Positions 21,806 to 33,931 of a DNA stretch of 64,000 nt are shown here, piece by piece. The notes under the pieces are model-generated. The model searched no databases, was not told where the DNA came from, and worked only from the letters and a program-made list of their open reading frames with translations. Position 1 is the stretch's first letter. Every line of letters starts with the position of its first letter. The translations under genes and the position numbers were made by a program. This stretch comes from Ailurus styani. Lineage: Eukaryota; Chordata; Mammalia; Carnivora; Ailuridae. The stretch lies in contig LNAC01000031.1 in NCBI GenBank assembly GCA_002007465.1, forward strand, positions 6,546,069 to 6,610,068, given 5' to 3'.

Positions 21806-23275
21806 ATTCTAAACACAGGGGCTGGATGCTCTGCTTTAATTAGCAGCCTCATTGATCCTTAAACTTACCCACATGTTCTGCTGTGGTGGGTACACACCTC
21901 CTTTAAGTAAAGGGCTCCTTTGAAAGAGTCACTTGTCCGCACAGCACATTTCCCGGAGGCCGGCAGGTTGGCCATCACTCAAGGAACTGGTATTTGTTGA
22001 CCGCGGGTAATAGATTTCCGTGTTTGTTTTATGAAGATTTTCATTCTGACTTTGAAGAACTTTGGCAACGCTGAAGTGAAGAAACTTCAGCTCAGTGAGA
22101 GTTCAGCTAAGAGTGAGACATGAACTCAGCGGCAGTCCAGCCCATGGCGCCCACAGACGCTTGCTCCCTCCCTGGCTTGGTGGTTACTGAAATCCCTAGA
22201 GAACCGGTTGGCTTGGCTGAGCTAGAAGCCATCCTGTCCGGCTCTCCTGGCAGATATCCTGGCAACGTGTGTGGCATTATTTCAGGAATCCTGGTGGGAG
22301 GGGGGTGTGGGGGGGGCGAGGCTTGCTAGAATTTCAGGGGCAAGGGAGAATATTTCCACAGAGGTCCCAGTGGTGCTGCGGCCAAGATTATATCCAACAC
22401 TCAGAGGCTTTCTGAGATTCTGATCTAAGACCTTATGTCTAGAAGATGGTGCTGGGGCATTTCAATGCAAGCCTGGTTTTGTGGAATGAGCACTGGATTG
22501 AGAGTCCTCAGGAAGCAGGAGTCTGGTGCTCACTTGGCATCTACCTGGATGGATGGCCTTGCCTGTGTCGTTCTCTGGGTAGCTGTAAGCTGCGGCAGAT
22601 GGGTGAAAGTTTCTTAGAGTAGCCAGTTTGGAGAAGTGGTAGTGGGGGCCCATGGGTGAGGCCGATTTGCCCACATCCAGCAGCAAGCCGGCAGAAGCCC
22701 CATTAGCAATGCCGTCCCCAACCCCGGAGAGCACTGGGAGGGCCTTGCATGAGCACGGCGGGCAGGAGAGACCACATGGAGTGTGACAAATGAAAAATTT
22801 TAAAACGACATTTACTTTTACAAGTCAGACATTTAAGTGGGTCCTTTTTATGGAGCATTTTCAATTTTTATATCACCTAAGAGACTTTTGCATTTCTTAC
22901 AATCCTTCTGCACATTAAAAATGAATTATAGTCTCATCCATTTTTAGAAAAGACTTTTGAGGAATTTGTAAAACAGACAAAGTCCGCATGTGCCCCGAGA
23001 CAGTCCAATAATCTGAATGAGTTTCCCTCATGATTGATGGACTTGTACTAGTGACTGAGGAAAAGAAATTAAATGTCAAAATTTTCATATGAACCTAGTG
23101 TTTGGTATCATTTGTAAATATTTTTACTGTCTCTCCCGCCGTTTAATGTGTTTCTTAACGTTTCTTTGGGGAGAGTCATGTGGACAGCAGTTAGCAAACA
23201 GTGGGGCCAATGTTCTGAGCCAGGAGCACCCAGGCACCCTTGTCATGTGTCATGCTCTGTGGCCACCACCGTCTT
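21806..23275. other. Unique sequence; possible conserved non-coding DNA
   Basis: Mostly free of repeats. TGCTTTAATTAGCA at about 21832-21845 is a near-palindrome with a homeodomain core. A faint MIR-like piece (GAATGAGCACTGGATTGAGA) lies at about 22480-22660. No exon is recognised. Confidence 0.35.
22293..22321 (+). repeat. G-rich tract with G-quadruplex potential
   Basis: The tract has GGTGGGAGGGGGG, a TGT spacer and eight more G. It provides at least four runs of three G, the sequence requirement for an intramolecular G-quadruplex on the plus strand. Confidence 0.6.
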
Positions 23276-23450
23276 ATGCCAGGCTCAGAGCTAACTGGTT
23301 TACAGGTATGCACTCATTTAATTCTCACAACAGCACTGTGAGAAAGCACTGTTTTGTCTTTTGCATTTTAGGAGGATGCCCTGAAAGGTCAAGGGAAGTG
23401 TCAAGGTGTTGGGTTATGAATGCAGGCATTCTGGCCCAGTGCCCTTGCTG
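23276..23450 (-). mobile_element. MIR, minus strand
   Basis: TATGCACTCATTTAATTCTC, ACAACAGCACTGTGAGAAAG, GCATTTTAGGAGGATG and GGTTATGAATGCAGGCATTC follow the reverse MIR order. The TTTACAG-equivalent is diverged. Confidence 0.72.
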
Positions 23451-26400
23451 GGTACCACGGTGCTGTCTTGCTGCACGGGGGCACCCAGGCTGGCCTTGGT
23501 CTTCCCCTCTGGTTTTTATCACACAGCGTTATGACTGCTATCTCAGCAGGCTCTGAAACGACGCTATTTAAATGTAAGTTTCTTGAGAAGAGGATCTAGG
23601 TTTGGTTTTACATCTAACAGGTACTAATTTTCTGCTTGCTGGATGATTGGGTTGAATTGAATGGTCTCCATTCCGCACTCCGGAGAAGAATTGGAGGCCA
23701 ACTTTCTCCCTGAGTATGTAGCACTAATGTGGGGCTGTGCCATGCTCCCATGGCCGTTTGGAGAGCTTCGGATTCCAGAATCTGGTCAGCGTGCAGCTAA
23801 GCTGGACAATAGCGATGGGTCGAGTAAGGAGAACAGTCTCTATTCTGGGTTTGTGTGGATTGGGGTATCGTTGCCCAATGGCTTCTGCAACCAGTGCTTA
23901 ACCCAGTGGCGGAGCTTTCCCCTGGCACCGCTGGGTGCCTTGCATGGGCACGTATGGATTAGAGAGCTGCAGGGAGATGGGAACCAGGCCTCTGCAGAGT
24001 CTGGGAAGCACCGGAACAGGGGAGGCTGCAGGGAGCGCTTTCCCTAGCAAAAGCAGCTTTCACCTGCATCGGTAATGTAATTCACGCAGCCTTTTATGAA
24101 TGAAGAAGTTAATTTGTGGATATTTTGGTTCAGAAAATTCCTTTTCCTGGTATTCCAAGGCATACGTGAAATTTAGGACACAGTGCCCCGATCACAGTTA
24201 TTTTCGGAAGTTAAAAAGAGAATACTATAAATACTGTACTCTACCAGTTCTCTAGAACGGGGGCAGGAATTCGATTCTCTCATTCACGGCTATTTTCCCA
24301 GCACTTAGAACAGCACCAGACATTGTTCAGGGGCTGGGAAATACTTGTCGAATGACTGTGAATGAATGAAACGTGGAGGTTACTGAAAAACCCTGCAGGC
24401 TCCTGGCAGAGCTCCTCGCCTTCCCCAGTGAGGCCCTATTTTAGTGATTTTCAACCTCCAAACAATACGATCTTATATAAAGCTTGAGTATATAAATAAA
24501 AATGTTTTTAATGATTAAGTCCCAGGATGTAACCTTCCCTTATTTTACAGCTAGTTGATGACTCTGAAGGTGTTGTGTGACCAACCGACAGTCTGAAAGT
24601 CAGGACTCCGGGTGACGGCTACTGAAATCCAATTTCTTTCTGTCTTCCATTTTGCTTGCCCAATACTCTAGCGAGAAACTATTGGTTCACACAAAAATAG
24701 TTTGCCTCGCAACCCCAGGACACTCCTCAATGGAAGTGACTCAGAAGCTTGCGAGGACCAGCAGAAAATGTGTGAAAGTTGAATCATTAACCATACAATA
24801 TCTATTTGCTCATGAGCCTCATCGTCAGCTTGTCAGACCAGAAGGGCTGCAAAGTTTATGCAAACGCTAAGGGTATCTATGAGATGGATGAGTGACGGGC
24901 ATTCATTTGTCGCTGACCCCACCATTCAGTTTGCCCTGAAGGGAGGGCGCCGTGTGGGTTTGCCGGATTTTTGCTGTGGGTAGTGTCCTGGGATAGAGGC
25001 TCAAACCTGAATGCTCTCTCATGCTTGCAGAACCTTGGAACTCCAACAAACATTGAGGGTAGGAGGGAGGAAGGTAATTAGGGAGCAAAGAAGCCTCATT
25101 AATGAGTGGTACCTGGTCTGAATTAGGTTTTCACTCATTTATCCATTTGTTCCTTTGTTCATTCCCAAATATCTGTTGAGTGTCTACTGTAAATAAAGGG
25201 CTACTCTCATTAAAGAGGTCAACATCTAACTGCTGGATAGATGGAGAATGCAAGAGGAGAATGATGTAGCTCAAATTACTTGGAGGGAGTACAGGGACAA
25301 TACTGGTATGCGGTGGAGCGGGTTAGTGAAGGGTTTTCTAGTTGCCAGTTCCTTGAATTGCTTTAAAATATTAAAACAGTTAGGAATATGCTTGGTGCAC
25401 ATATACATTATACAGAGTCACTGTTTTTCAGAACGGATTTAATTTTATAAACTCCGAGAAGTCGAAAGCAACATCATAGAAGAACATGTCTTCACTGAGG
25501 TCTTTTGGGTTGGCCCTGACTGCACACCATCTAGTAATGAGTGACTCAACTTACAGCAGGTCAACCTGGAAACATAAATTAGGTCAGCTGAAAATTTACA
25601 CACATCATGAATGCTTCGAGTTATGGGGCACACTTTATTTTACCCAATAACTGCAGGTCTATTTGAATTTGAATCAGCTGCCAAGTAAATATTTTAAAGT
25701 TGAGTGGTTGTTGCCAAGGAAGCTCGTAATCCCTGAATGGTGGCATTGCCTTTATCTCTACTCCCCAAGCCTGGAGAACATGAATGTACTTGGGAAAGAA
25801 GAAATGCATTTCAAGATAGAATAAATTGTCCGTTTGTAGACTGAAGACTATGAACTACAACCTATTTCATTTGAGGATGCTGTGATTTTGACACAGGAAA
25901 GGAAACGCTGTAGTTTCTTTTGGTCCCACCTGCATTTCCTTCCCAAGCTCCAGTGGTTATCATCGTGGCTCTGAGGATCATGACTTCCAGGAGACAGAAG
26001 AGAATTAACAATCACTTAATTATTAATCCCCTGTAATTGGAACTGAAGACTATAAAACGGAAAGGATGAGAAGCCAGCAGGCTGGCAGAAAGGGAAGGAA
26101 GGAGACGTTAACCCTTTAATTAAGCCACTCCTTTGACCTTGGTCTTGACTGTCTCTCTGCAGGGCTCTCCTGGCACTTCTGCAGGGAGGAGGAGAGATGG
26201 AGAGGTCAGACTTGGTCAGGGAGGGGGCTGTGGTTTCCTGGGCTAGCTGGAGGCCCAATTCACATGGGACGTACAAGGTCAAGTCAGGTCAATGGGAACC
26301 AGCCTAGGCAAGCAGCAGCGGCTCTATGGTTTCGGCACTTTTCAATTTGGAAGAACCGAGAAGAGCAGCTTCTCTCTGAATCATTGCTTTCCCAGGCTTA

Positions 26401-27529
26401 TGAATTTCAGAACCTCTTGTACTTTCTCCACTGCTTTCCAAACACGGACTTGTTTCAGGCTTCCCTGCACACAGATTGCAGTGATGTGGGCAAACAATTC
26501 TGACAAGATATGCAGCTTTGAGGAGAAGCACTTTCAGCTTACAAGGACATGAACTGTTGTTGGTCTCTTTGCGGCGTTGGTGGTAGCAGCTCTGGTGCTG
26601 AGGCCATGGCCGGCACCCCCAGGTCTGAAGGCCTGCCAGCGCCGTGTGGCCCGGCATGGCAGGGGGCCTGCCTCTGGAATTCTGGGCGAGGCTCCCCGTC
26701 ACATGTCTACCCACCCGATGGTCATTTTCTGTCTGGGCTCTAGGGAGAAGAAAACAAATCCCATCCAAGGTTTTGGACTCCTCCTACCTTCCACACATAA
26801 GTTCCCAGAGCATTTACCCAATGCCATTTGTACGCAGAGTGCTGTCGAAGGATGAAGAACAAACTTGAAGATCCTCACTCTGTCTTTTAGGAGCTACCTT
26901 CTAAATTGGAACTGAAAGTTCATGAAAGCTGATGTAAAGGCTGCTGAAACAGCAGAGAAAGGACAAATAAACTCCATAAAAGAGGGGAATGGACAAGATA
27001 GGCTCTATCTTCCTGCTCAGACTTTCCGAGGGGCGGGGGCTCGGCAGCAAACTTCCCTTGTGTTCTCTTTATAAGGTTTTCTGCCGCGTATTAATTTTCT
27101 TCAGCCTCCTCTGATCTTGTTTTGGGTTGGCTTCCTCTTGCGCAAGGATGTGGGTCTAATCCTTAACTCGAGGCCGGCCTGCTTCTGGCCTTCACACACT
27201 AGCTCCTCCCACCAAGAGGAGGCTTTGGCGGGGAGGGAAACCAAAGGTCTTCACAGACAGCCAAGGAAAAAGTGAAATGACCGGATTTGAATTAAGCTCT
27301 CTAAAAATAAGAGAACATGACGATCTTTCGTTTGGTTTTAAAATTCAGGGCTCTGCATTATACATGTAGCCAGCACTTCACTGAGTACCTAGGACAAATG
27401 ATAAAGGTCAACGCTGTGTTTTGGGCAGTGAGAGGAAAGAAGAAGGTAGAGGGAGTGTTTCTATAGGAAAACGAAGAACTTATAAAAGGGGCAGAGCCAA
27501 CTTGAATGTTTTCCTAAATCCTGAAAAGC
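23451..27529. other. Long SINE-free stretch, mostly unique
   Basis: An L2 3' end lies at 24255-24375. A reverse L2-like scrap lies near 25130-25220 (TTTTCACTCATTTATCCATT). TTAATTAA (26116-26123) is followed by TGACCTTGG (26134-26142), an orphan nuclear receptor-type half site. A GC box (27030-27040) precedes a TTTATAAGG box (27068-27076). None of these short matches alone proves function, and no exon is recognised. Confidence 0.4.
24255..24375 (+). mobile_element. L2 LINE 3' end, plus strand, short
   Basis: TTCTCTCATTCACGGC, CCCAGCACTTAGAACAGCAC, GGGGCTGGGAAATACTTGTC, then GAATGACTGTGAATGAATG match the L2 terminal tail. Confidence 0.7.
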
Positions 27530-27745
27530 AAGCTGTGCGTGGCCAGGCAGGATGTGGAGCCCGGGGCTGCCTCATCGATGCTTTGTGACTGGCGAGCCTG
27601 GGTTCAGCTCCAGGGGTCCTGGGTGATCATGAGCTGGTGACTCAGCTACTTTCTGCCTTACGTGCTTCGTTTGGTTACAAACAAGCAATAAAAATAACGT
27701 GCAGAAAGAATTCGGCACAAAGCGGGCCCTAAATAAATGTTACGA
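27530..27745 (+). mobile_element. Diverged MIR-like element, plus strand
   Basis: GCCTGGGTTCAGCTCC, GGTGACTCAGCTACTTTCTG and CGGGCCCTAAATAAATGTTA match MIR blocks in order, with substantial divergence in between. Confidence 0.5.
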
Positions 27746-28544
27746 CCCGCCTAGCTAGACTGCATTTCCTGCCTCCCTTACAGCTAGGTGTGTCTGCGTG
27801 GTTACGCCTGGCGTGGGAGGCGAAATGGTCTGTTCCGTCACCGCCCCGCTTGCTGACCAATGGATTCACACTGACCTTCCCCTGTTTGCTGTTCCTCTGG
27901 GATGGGAACAGATTTGAAGGTAACCCCCGCTCTGAGCAGGCAGATGAGGACAATGGTCGTGCGACAGGTCCAGGATGGGAGGAATCCGGGCTGATGAGTG
28001 GTCAGAGGGGCCCCGGCAGCTGAGATTGGGTGGACTGTAATGCCAGAGAGAGCAAAAGTTCCATGTCACTATTAGAAAGGAACTGTCCTAGTGACTGACT
28101 TTTACCTTAACTGATAGATTTTGGTGGGATAGTCACCGGGTTCTAGGTAGCTTCTGCAAACAGGCATTGAGGATGCCCCAAACTACACCTGTGAGACACA
28201 AGCTCTTGGGAGACACAAGCATCGCCTCTAACTGAAGATTCCTTGCCTTAGCCTTCAAGCGTTCATGATACCCAGTGCCCCCTCCCCCCAACCCCCCACT
28301 CCTTGTCACGTGAGTCAGGGCCAGCTCACAGTGCTGGGGTACTCATGGGGGCAGCTCCATGGCAGAGGTGTGAGTAGGGGGAAACCGGCCGATTTATTGA
28401 GGCTGTGGAAGTGGCCCTCTTCAGGGGTGCATGTCTCTGTGGAATTAATGCTTAAGAGGGGAGCCAGAGTTGGGTGTCCCTTGAGACTTAGATTGCTTTC
28501 AAGGGAGAATCACAGCTCTTGCTGTCAAAAGCATGCTGTGTGAT
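27746..28544. other. Unique sequence with a small CpG cluster
   Basis: Positions 27720-27860 hold about 10 CpG, a CCGCCCCGC GC box (27841-27849) and an ACCAATGG CCAAT box (27856-27863). No open frame with a recognised domain follows. Weak promoter-like composition only. Confidence 0.35.
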
Positions 28545-29408
28545 GGTTGACTGTGGGCAGGATGGTGGGTCCCCCAAAATGGTTGGGACCTAGTTCAAAG
28601 AACCTGTGAATGCGTTAGGTTATAAGGCAAAGGGGAGTCAGGGTTGCAGATGAAATTAATGTTGCTAACCACCTGACCTTAGGGTGGTGGGAGAGGCCTG
28701 TGCTAGCCAGGTGAACCCAATGTAATCACATGCCTCCTCCAGAGTGGAAGAGGATCTGGGACTAGAGGACCAAGAGAGGTCATAGTGCACAAAGAACTTT
28801 TTTTTTCTGGGCTTTGAAGATGGAGGAAGGGGGCCGTGAGCCAAGGAAGGTAAGGGGGCTCTAGGAACTTGCTATTGGCCGAATGTGTCCTCTCAAAATA
28901 TATGTATGAAATTATAATGGCTAACGTGATGTAGTTAGGAGGTGGGCCCTTTGGGAGGTGATCTGGCCATGAGGGTGGAGCCCTCCTAAATGGGCTAGCA
29001 TTCTTAAAACAGTGACCCCACAGAGTTCCCTCAGCCCTTCTGCCAGGTGAGGATTTGACAGGGAGTCTATGACCCAAAGAGAACCCTCACCCGATCATGC
29101 TGTTCCTCTGATGTTGGACTCTCAGCCTCCAGAGCTGTGAGAAATAAATTTCTGTGGTTTATAATCTCTCCTGTCTGTGGTATTTTGTTAGAGCAGCCTG
29201 AGCAGACTAAGATAGAGCTGGAAGAGGCAAGGAAATAGATTCTCCCTACAGCTTCCAGAAGGAACACAGCTCTGCTGACACCTTAATTTTAGCCCAGTGA
29301 GTCTCATTTTGGACTTCTGACTCCCAGAGCTATGAGATAATAAATCTGTGTTGTTTTAAGCCACTACATTGGTGGTAATTTGTGGCAGTTGTCACAGAAG
29401 ACAAAATC
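28545..29408 (+). mobile_element. MaLR LTR (MLT1-like), plus strand, split
   Basis: The left part (28545-28869) has AGGCAAAGGGGAGTCAGG, TGCAGATGAAATTAATGTTG, CCAATGTAATCACATG and GGCTTTGAAGATGGAGGAAG. The right part (29215-29408) resumes with GAGGCAAGGAAATAGATTCT, ATTTTAGCCCAGTGAGTCTC, GAGATAATAAATCTGTGTTG and TTTGTGGCAG. The two halves rejoin cleanly once the inner LTR is removed. A solo LTR with no internal region. Confidence 0.9.
28870..29214 (+). mobile_element. Nested MaLR solo LTR (MST/MLT1-like), plus strand
   Basis: It starts TGCTATTGGCCGAATGTGTC and continues with AGGAGGTGGGCCCTTTGG, GATCTGGCCATGAGGGTGGA, CTGTGAGAAATAAATTTCTG and GCAGCCTGAGCAGACTAAG. Flanks GAACT (28865-28869) and GAGCT (29215-29219) fit a 5-base LTR target duplication with one change. 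It is younger than its host LTR. Confidence 0.9.
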
Positions 29409-31044
29409 ACTGCCCTAATAATTAACAGGGGTGATTATCAATATTTGGGGACTTAGTTCTCAGGCTCAGGGATAGGTAATTTTCCAATGGCCAGTTTGAG
29501 GAAGAGTTCAGAACAAAACCTCATGAATGGACAGGCAGTGATAGGTAGAGACCTGAAGCAGTAGCCTCGAAGCTCTGTTCACTTTATGGCAAAGAAAGCT
29601 GTTTTCCTGACCCCCCAATTTCTTAATTACGCTTCCTGTCTGGTCTTTCTCTATTTGAAAGGGAATCCTTAGCCTTTCATAGAAAGGTGTGACCTTTATG
29701 TATACCCATTTATGAAAGTGTGGTGGGTTGAGCATCACAAAAATATTATGGAAAACAAAAATCAGCATGGTTTAGGATTATTGCAGCAAAGGTTAATATA
29801 CTAAATAAAGTTAAAAATCAGTCAATTATTACAATAATATGCAAACCAAAGAAATTTTCACATGGTAGCTTACCCTTCAAACACAGCCATTTAAGCATAT
29901 TTATGTCTTTTAAAATTATACATGGTAAAGTATGCAAGACTATAAAGCTACCAATTTGAATATGTAACTTGAATGTCCACATTATAGGGTAGAGTCTATT
30001 CCTAATGTAGGGGTGTTACATCGTAATTATTTAAATACAATGCCTGGTAATCTTAAATGCTAAAACAGATGTTGGACCAAAGGACAGCTTCCATTAGCCA
30101 TGGTGGTTATTCCATTTTTAAACTTTAGACTTTGATAGCAGCAGAATAAATGGAAGAGCAGTACTTGGTTTCCTAAGTTCCAGACCTTCCAGTAACTAGA
30201 AATTAACTAATACTATTTAAGGAAGCAAATGAGAGAATTAAGAAGCGCTGATTTGTAATATCTTGGAAGAGAAGTTCAGAGTTGCAGTCAGAGATGTGTG
30301 TTCAAGGAAAATCCTAGTAAAAAACCAACGCTGTCTCCCCAACATGTGCAGCAGCTTAATACAGAAAGCTATTTTTATTGTATAAAGTGAAACATAATTG
30401 TTTTGAGCATTTTCTTAGAGACTCTGTAACTAAAGAAAAATAGAGTACAATGTACTGTGTTTAGTGACACAGGCACATCTTTAGGTCTGCTTGGATTTGG
30501 AGTCTCTTCATCTCTGCACGCATGTCAGGGGACACAATAGAGAGAGAAGTGACAAGTGTGAATTTCGAAAAGAGCGAGAATTTAGGGAATTAGAAAAGAC
30601 AATAGCAAATGTCAAAAGGTGCCGAGGAAACTGCCTATAACTTTTAAAAACATACTGCTTTTTAAAAAAGAACTAGAGAGTGAAAGCAATAAAACCAGAA
30701 ATCCTCCCCTATCAACCCTATAATTGTCTTATTTAAAAGCCCATCATTGAAACTTTCACAGTTTTCTCATGCTCTTTGTAATATTTGTTGAGTTAAATCT
30801 CTTTGTTCATCTCGGGGAATGTGTACACTTTCAGGTCACTGAGACAATGATTCTCTGATGCTCTCAAGTCTGAAAAGCTAAATCTGCTTCGAATGTTCAT
30901 TTGATCCTTGTTACTCTAGTTAATCAGGAGTTTATGGAGGGATCTAAAGTGCCAGTGCCACCATCCTAGGGTTGTTTTAATTTCCCCTGGCATATTCGAC
31001 TGCATTTTTCCATTACATCTGGAGCTGCTGGTGCTATTGTATTG
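29409..31044. other. Unique AT-rich sequence, no feature recognised
   Basis: 1.6 kb without a recognisable repeat or exon, the longest fully repeat-free piece I can define in this half. Candidate for cross-species conservation testing only. Confidence 0.4.
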
Positions 31045-31059
31045 AACATTCTAGTTTTT

Positions 31060-31260
31060 TTTTTTTTTTAAAGATTTTATTTATTTATTTGACACAGAGA
31101 GAGAGATCACAAGTAGGCAGAGAGGCAGACAGAGAGAGAGAGGAGGAAGCAGGCTCCCTGCCGGGCAGGGAGCTTGATTTGGGGCTCGATCCCAGGACCC
31201 TGAGATCATGACCTGAGCTGAAGGCAGAGGCTTTAACCCACTGAGCCACCCAGGTGCCCC
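31060..31260 (-). mobile_element. Young CAN-SINE, minus strand, intact
   Basis: An oligo-T tail, the TTATTTATTTATTTGACACA block, AGGCAGAGAGGCAGACAGAG, CTCGATCCCAGGACCCTGAG, and head GAGCCACCCAGGTGCCCC. AACATTCTAGTTTTT flanks it at 31045-31059 and 31261-31275, perfectly. Confidence 0.97.
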
Positions 31261-31423
31261 AACATTCTAGTTTTTGAGGAAGAACTTGTACAGTGGGAGA
31301 CCCTCGATTACCACCTCCTCCAGCAATGTGTTTCTTCTGCATTCTATGTATAGTGAATAAAGAGAAACCTTCCCTAATGTTAGAAAAGGTAGAATAATTT
31401 AAATTTTATTTTATTAATTTTTA

Positions 31424-31625
31424 AAAAAGATTTTATTTATTTATGAGAGAGGGAGTGAGCGAGGGAGTGAGTGAGCTAGAGAAGGAGCAGGGGGAATGGC
31501 AGAGAGAGAGAGGGAGAAGCAGAGTCCCTGCTGAGCAGGGAGCCCGACGCAGGGATGCAGGGCTTGATTCCGGGATTCCAGGATCACGACCTGAGCTGAA
31601 GGCAGGTGCTTAACCCAGGTGCCCC
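31424..31625 (-). mobile_element. Older CAN-SINE, minus strand, head deleted
   Basis: AAGATTTTATTTATTTATGA, purine-rich body, GAGCAGGGAGCCCGACG, GGATCACGACCTGAGCTGAA, then GCTTAACCCAGGTGCCCC. The part of the head that normally reads CTGAGCCAC is missing. A different subfamily from the copy at 31060. Confidence 0.93.
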
Positions 31626-32204
31626 TAAATTCTAAATGAGTATCTTTGCAAATTTGGGTCCTCAAGCTCATTTGGGCCTCATTATTTTCACATGAGTAAA
31701 TACAATTTTATTTTTAATTAAGACTGAAATTTGGCAGTAATTTGTTTTTCAGACATCCCCCCGCCCCCCCAGCACATTTTCCAGGTAGTGTCTCTGACCA
31801 TCATAATCACTGACATTCTCTACAGTTGACTATCTTTCAAAAGTTTTATCATTTTTGTCTTTATCCTTGAAGTCTTTAATAGACTTGGAACTCATTTTTG
31901 TGTATCGCGTGATAAAGAAGTTCAACTTCATTTTTTTCCACATATGGATAAGCAGTTGTCTGACACTTATTGAAATGTTTCCTCTCTGATCTACAGTGTT
32001 ACTATTTCACAATTCAAGTTTATAAGTAAGTGTGTATCTGCCCGTAGATTCTATACCCCATTCCTTTATTTTTCTTTCTTACAGTCTGGTTCCACACTGC
32101 CTTAATTAATATAACTTTATAATATTTTTTGATATCAGATAGGGCAGTTCACTCATTCTGTTTTTTTAAATTGAATATAATTTTTAAAAAAAATTTACTG
32201 AAAA

Positions 32205-32400
32205 GGAAAAAAAAGTTTTTATTTCAGAGAGAGTGCAAGCATGTGATTGGGGGGAGGGGCAAGGGAGAGGGAGAGAGAGAATCTCAAGCAGACTCCCTGC
32301 TGAATGCAAAGCCTGTGGCCAGGCTTCATGTCATGCCCCTGAGATCACAACCTGAGCCGAAACCAAGAGGCAGTCGTTCAACCAACTGAGCCACCCAGGC
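32205..32400 (-). mobile_element. Older CAN-SINE, minus strand, in L1
   Basis: TTTTTATTTCAGAGAGAGTG tail, AATCTCAAGCAGACTCCCTG, TGAGATCACAACCTGAGCCG, and head CCAACTGAGCCACCCAGG. The L1 reading resumes after it. Diverged from the young copies. Confidence 0.92.
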
Positions 32401-33831
32401 CCTGACCCATCCAGTTTTTTGTATGAAGATAGACTTAGTTATTTTTAACCCTTGATCTTCCATGCAAGGTTTAGAATTGGCTTGTTGAGTTTCACCAAAA
32501 ACCTTTGGGAATTTGATTAGAATTGCCTTTAGTCTACACATGAATTTGAGGAGAACTGGCATCTTTGCAGTATTCAGTCATTATATCCATGGACATGGCA
32601 TGTCTGTCAACTTTTTTAGATCTTCTTATATGTTTTCCAATCAAGTTTTATGATTTTCTTCATGAGAATATTACAAACCTTAATTTTCGATTAAGTCTGG
32701 GTTTTCTCTATATATTGTTGTATTATGTAAGAATCATGATAGTTTTCTTTCTTCCTCTCAAATCCTTTTATTTATTTTTTTCCCAAGACCTCTGACAACA
32801 GCATTAAGTAGAAGTTGTCATAGTGGGAAGTTTTATCTTACTCTTCATCTTCTGGCTTCTCTCAAGATTTTCTCTTTGTCCTTGGTTTCATGTAATTTGA
32901 AAATAGCATGCCTAGATAGTTTGCTGTTGTTGCTGTTTGATATTTAAAAAAATCTTGTTCAGTGTTTTTAAGATTCTTGGATCTGTGGTCTGGTTTTTGT
33001 CATGAATATGGAAAGTGCTTGACCATTATCAGTTCAAATATTGCTTCTTCCTTCTCTTGCTTCTTCTGATATTACAATTTTTAGTTTGTTATACATTTTG
33101 AAGTTGTCCCACTGTGCTTAGATGTTCTGTTCCGTTTCATTCTGTTTTCTCTGTGAATCTCAGTTTGAGAAGTTCCCACTGGCCTAGTTTCCTCGAGTTT
33201 GCTGCTGCTTTTCTCAACTGTGTCAAGTCTACTGATCAGCTTATCAAGATAATTCATCATTTCTTTTACTGTGTTTGTAATTTATAGCATTTCCTTTATA
33301 GTCTTCCTTAAGGTTTCCACCTCTTCACTTAACATTACCCATCTGATTTTGCGTATTGCCTACTCTTTCTGCTAGATCGCTTGACGTATTAATCGTAGTC
33401 ATTTTAAATTCCCTGTTTGGTAATTCCATTAGCTCTGCCATATCTGAGTCTGGTTCTGATGAGTGCTTTATTTCTTCAGATAGTTGCATTTCCCCCCCTG
33501 CCTTTTGACATCCTTGTAATGTTCTTGTGGTTGTAAGCAGAATGTATTGTATCTAATTTAGTAGAAACTAATTTAAGAGGCCTTTAGTATGTGGATTTAT
33601 GCTACTCTCGCTAAGAGTTGGGCCGTGTTTAATATTTGTTGTAGTTATGGTTCTGGAGGCTTCACATTACTCCAGCATCCTTGTTTTTGTCTACACTCTT
33701 TGCTTTGGAGCTTCTCTATGTATTGCTCCTCACAGAGAACCTGTGTCTTGCAGCTCTTGTGGTTAAAATCCACTGTTATTGTACTGAAGCCTGGTTGATG
33801 TAGTGGTGGGGGGAAGGGGAACATACCATAA

Positions 33832-33931
33832 TTTTTTTTTTAAGTACTCTCTCCACCCAACATGGGGCTTGAACTCATGACCCCGAGATCAAGAGTCACA
33901 TGCTATACCGACTGAATCAGCCTGGTGCCCC
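33832..33931 (-). mobile_element. tRNA-Lys SINE head (older carnivore type), minus strand
   Basis: An oligo-T then TAAGTACTCTCTCCACCCAA, ATGGGGCTTGAACTCATGAC, GAGATCAAGAGTCACATGCT and a CTGGTGCCCC head. It is 100 bases long and lacks the CT-rich body, so it is a distinct subfamily in which the A tail follows the tRNA-related part directly. Confidence 0.85.

Noticed and set aside
27030..27076. TATA promoter with upstream GC box
   Set aside because: The GC box and TTTATAAGG are isolated matches with no CpG island, exon or open frame downstream; kept only as a note.
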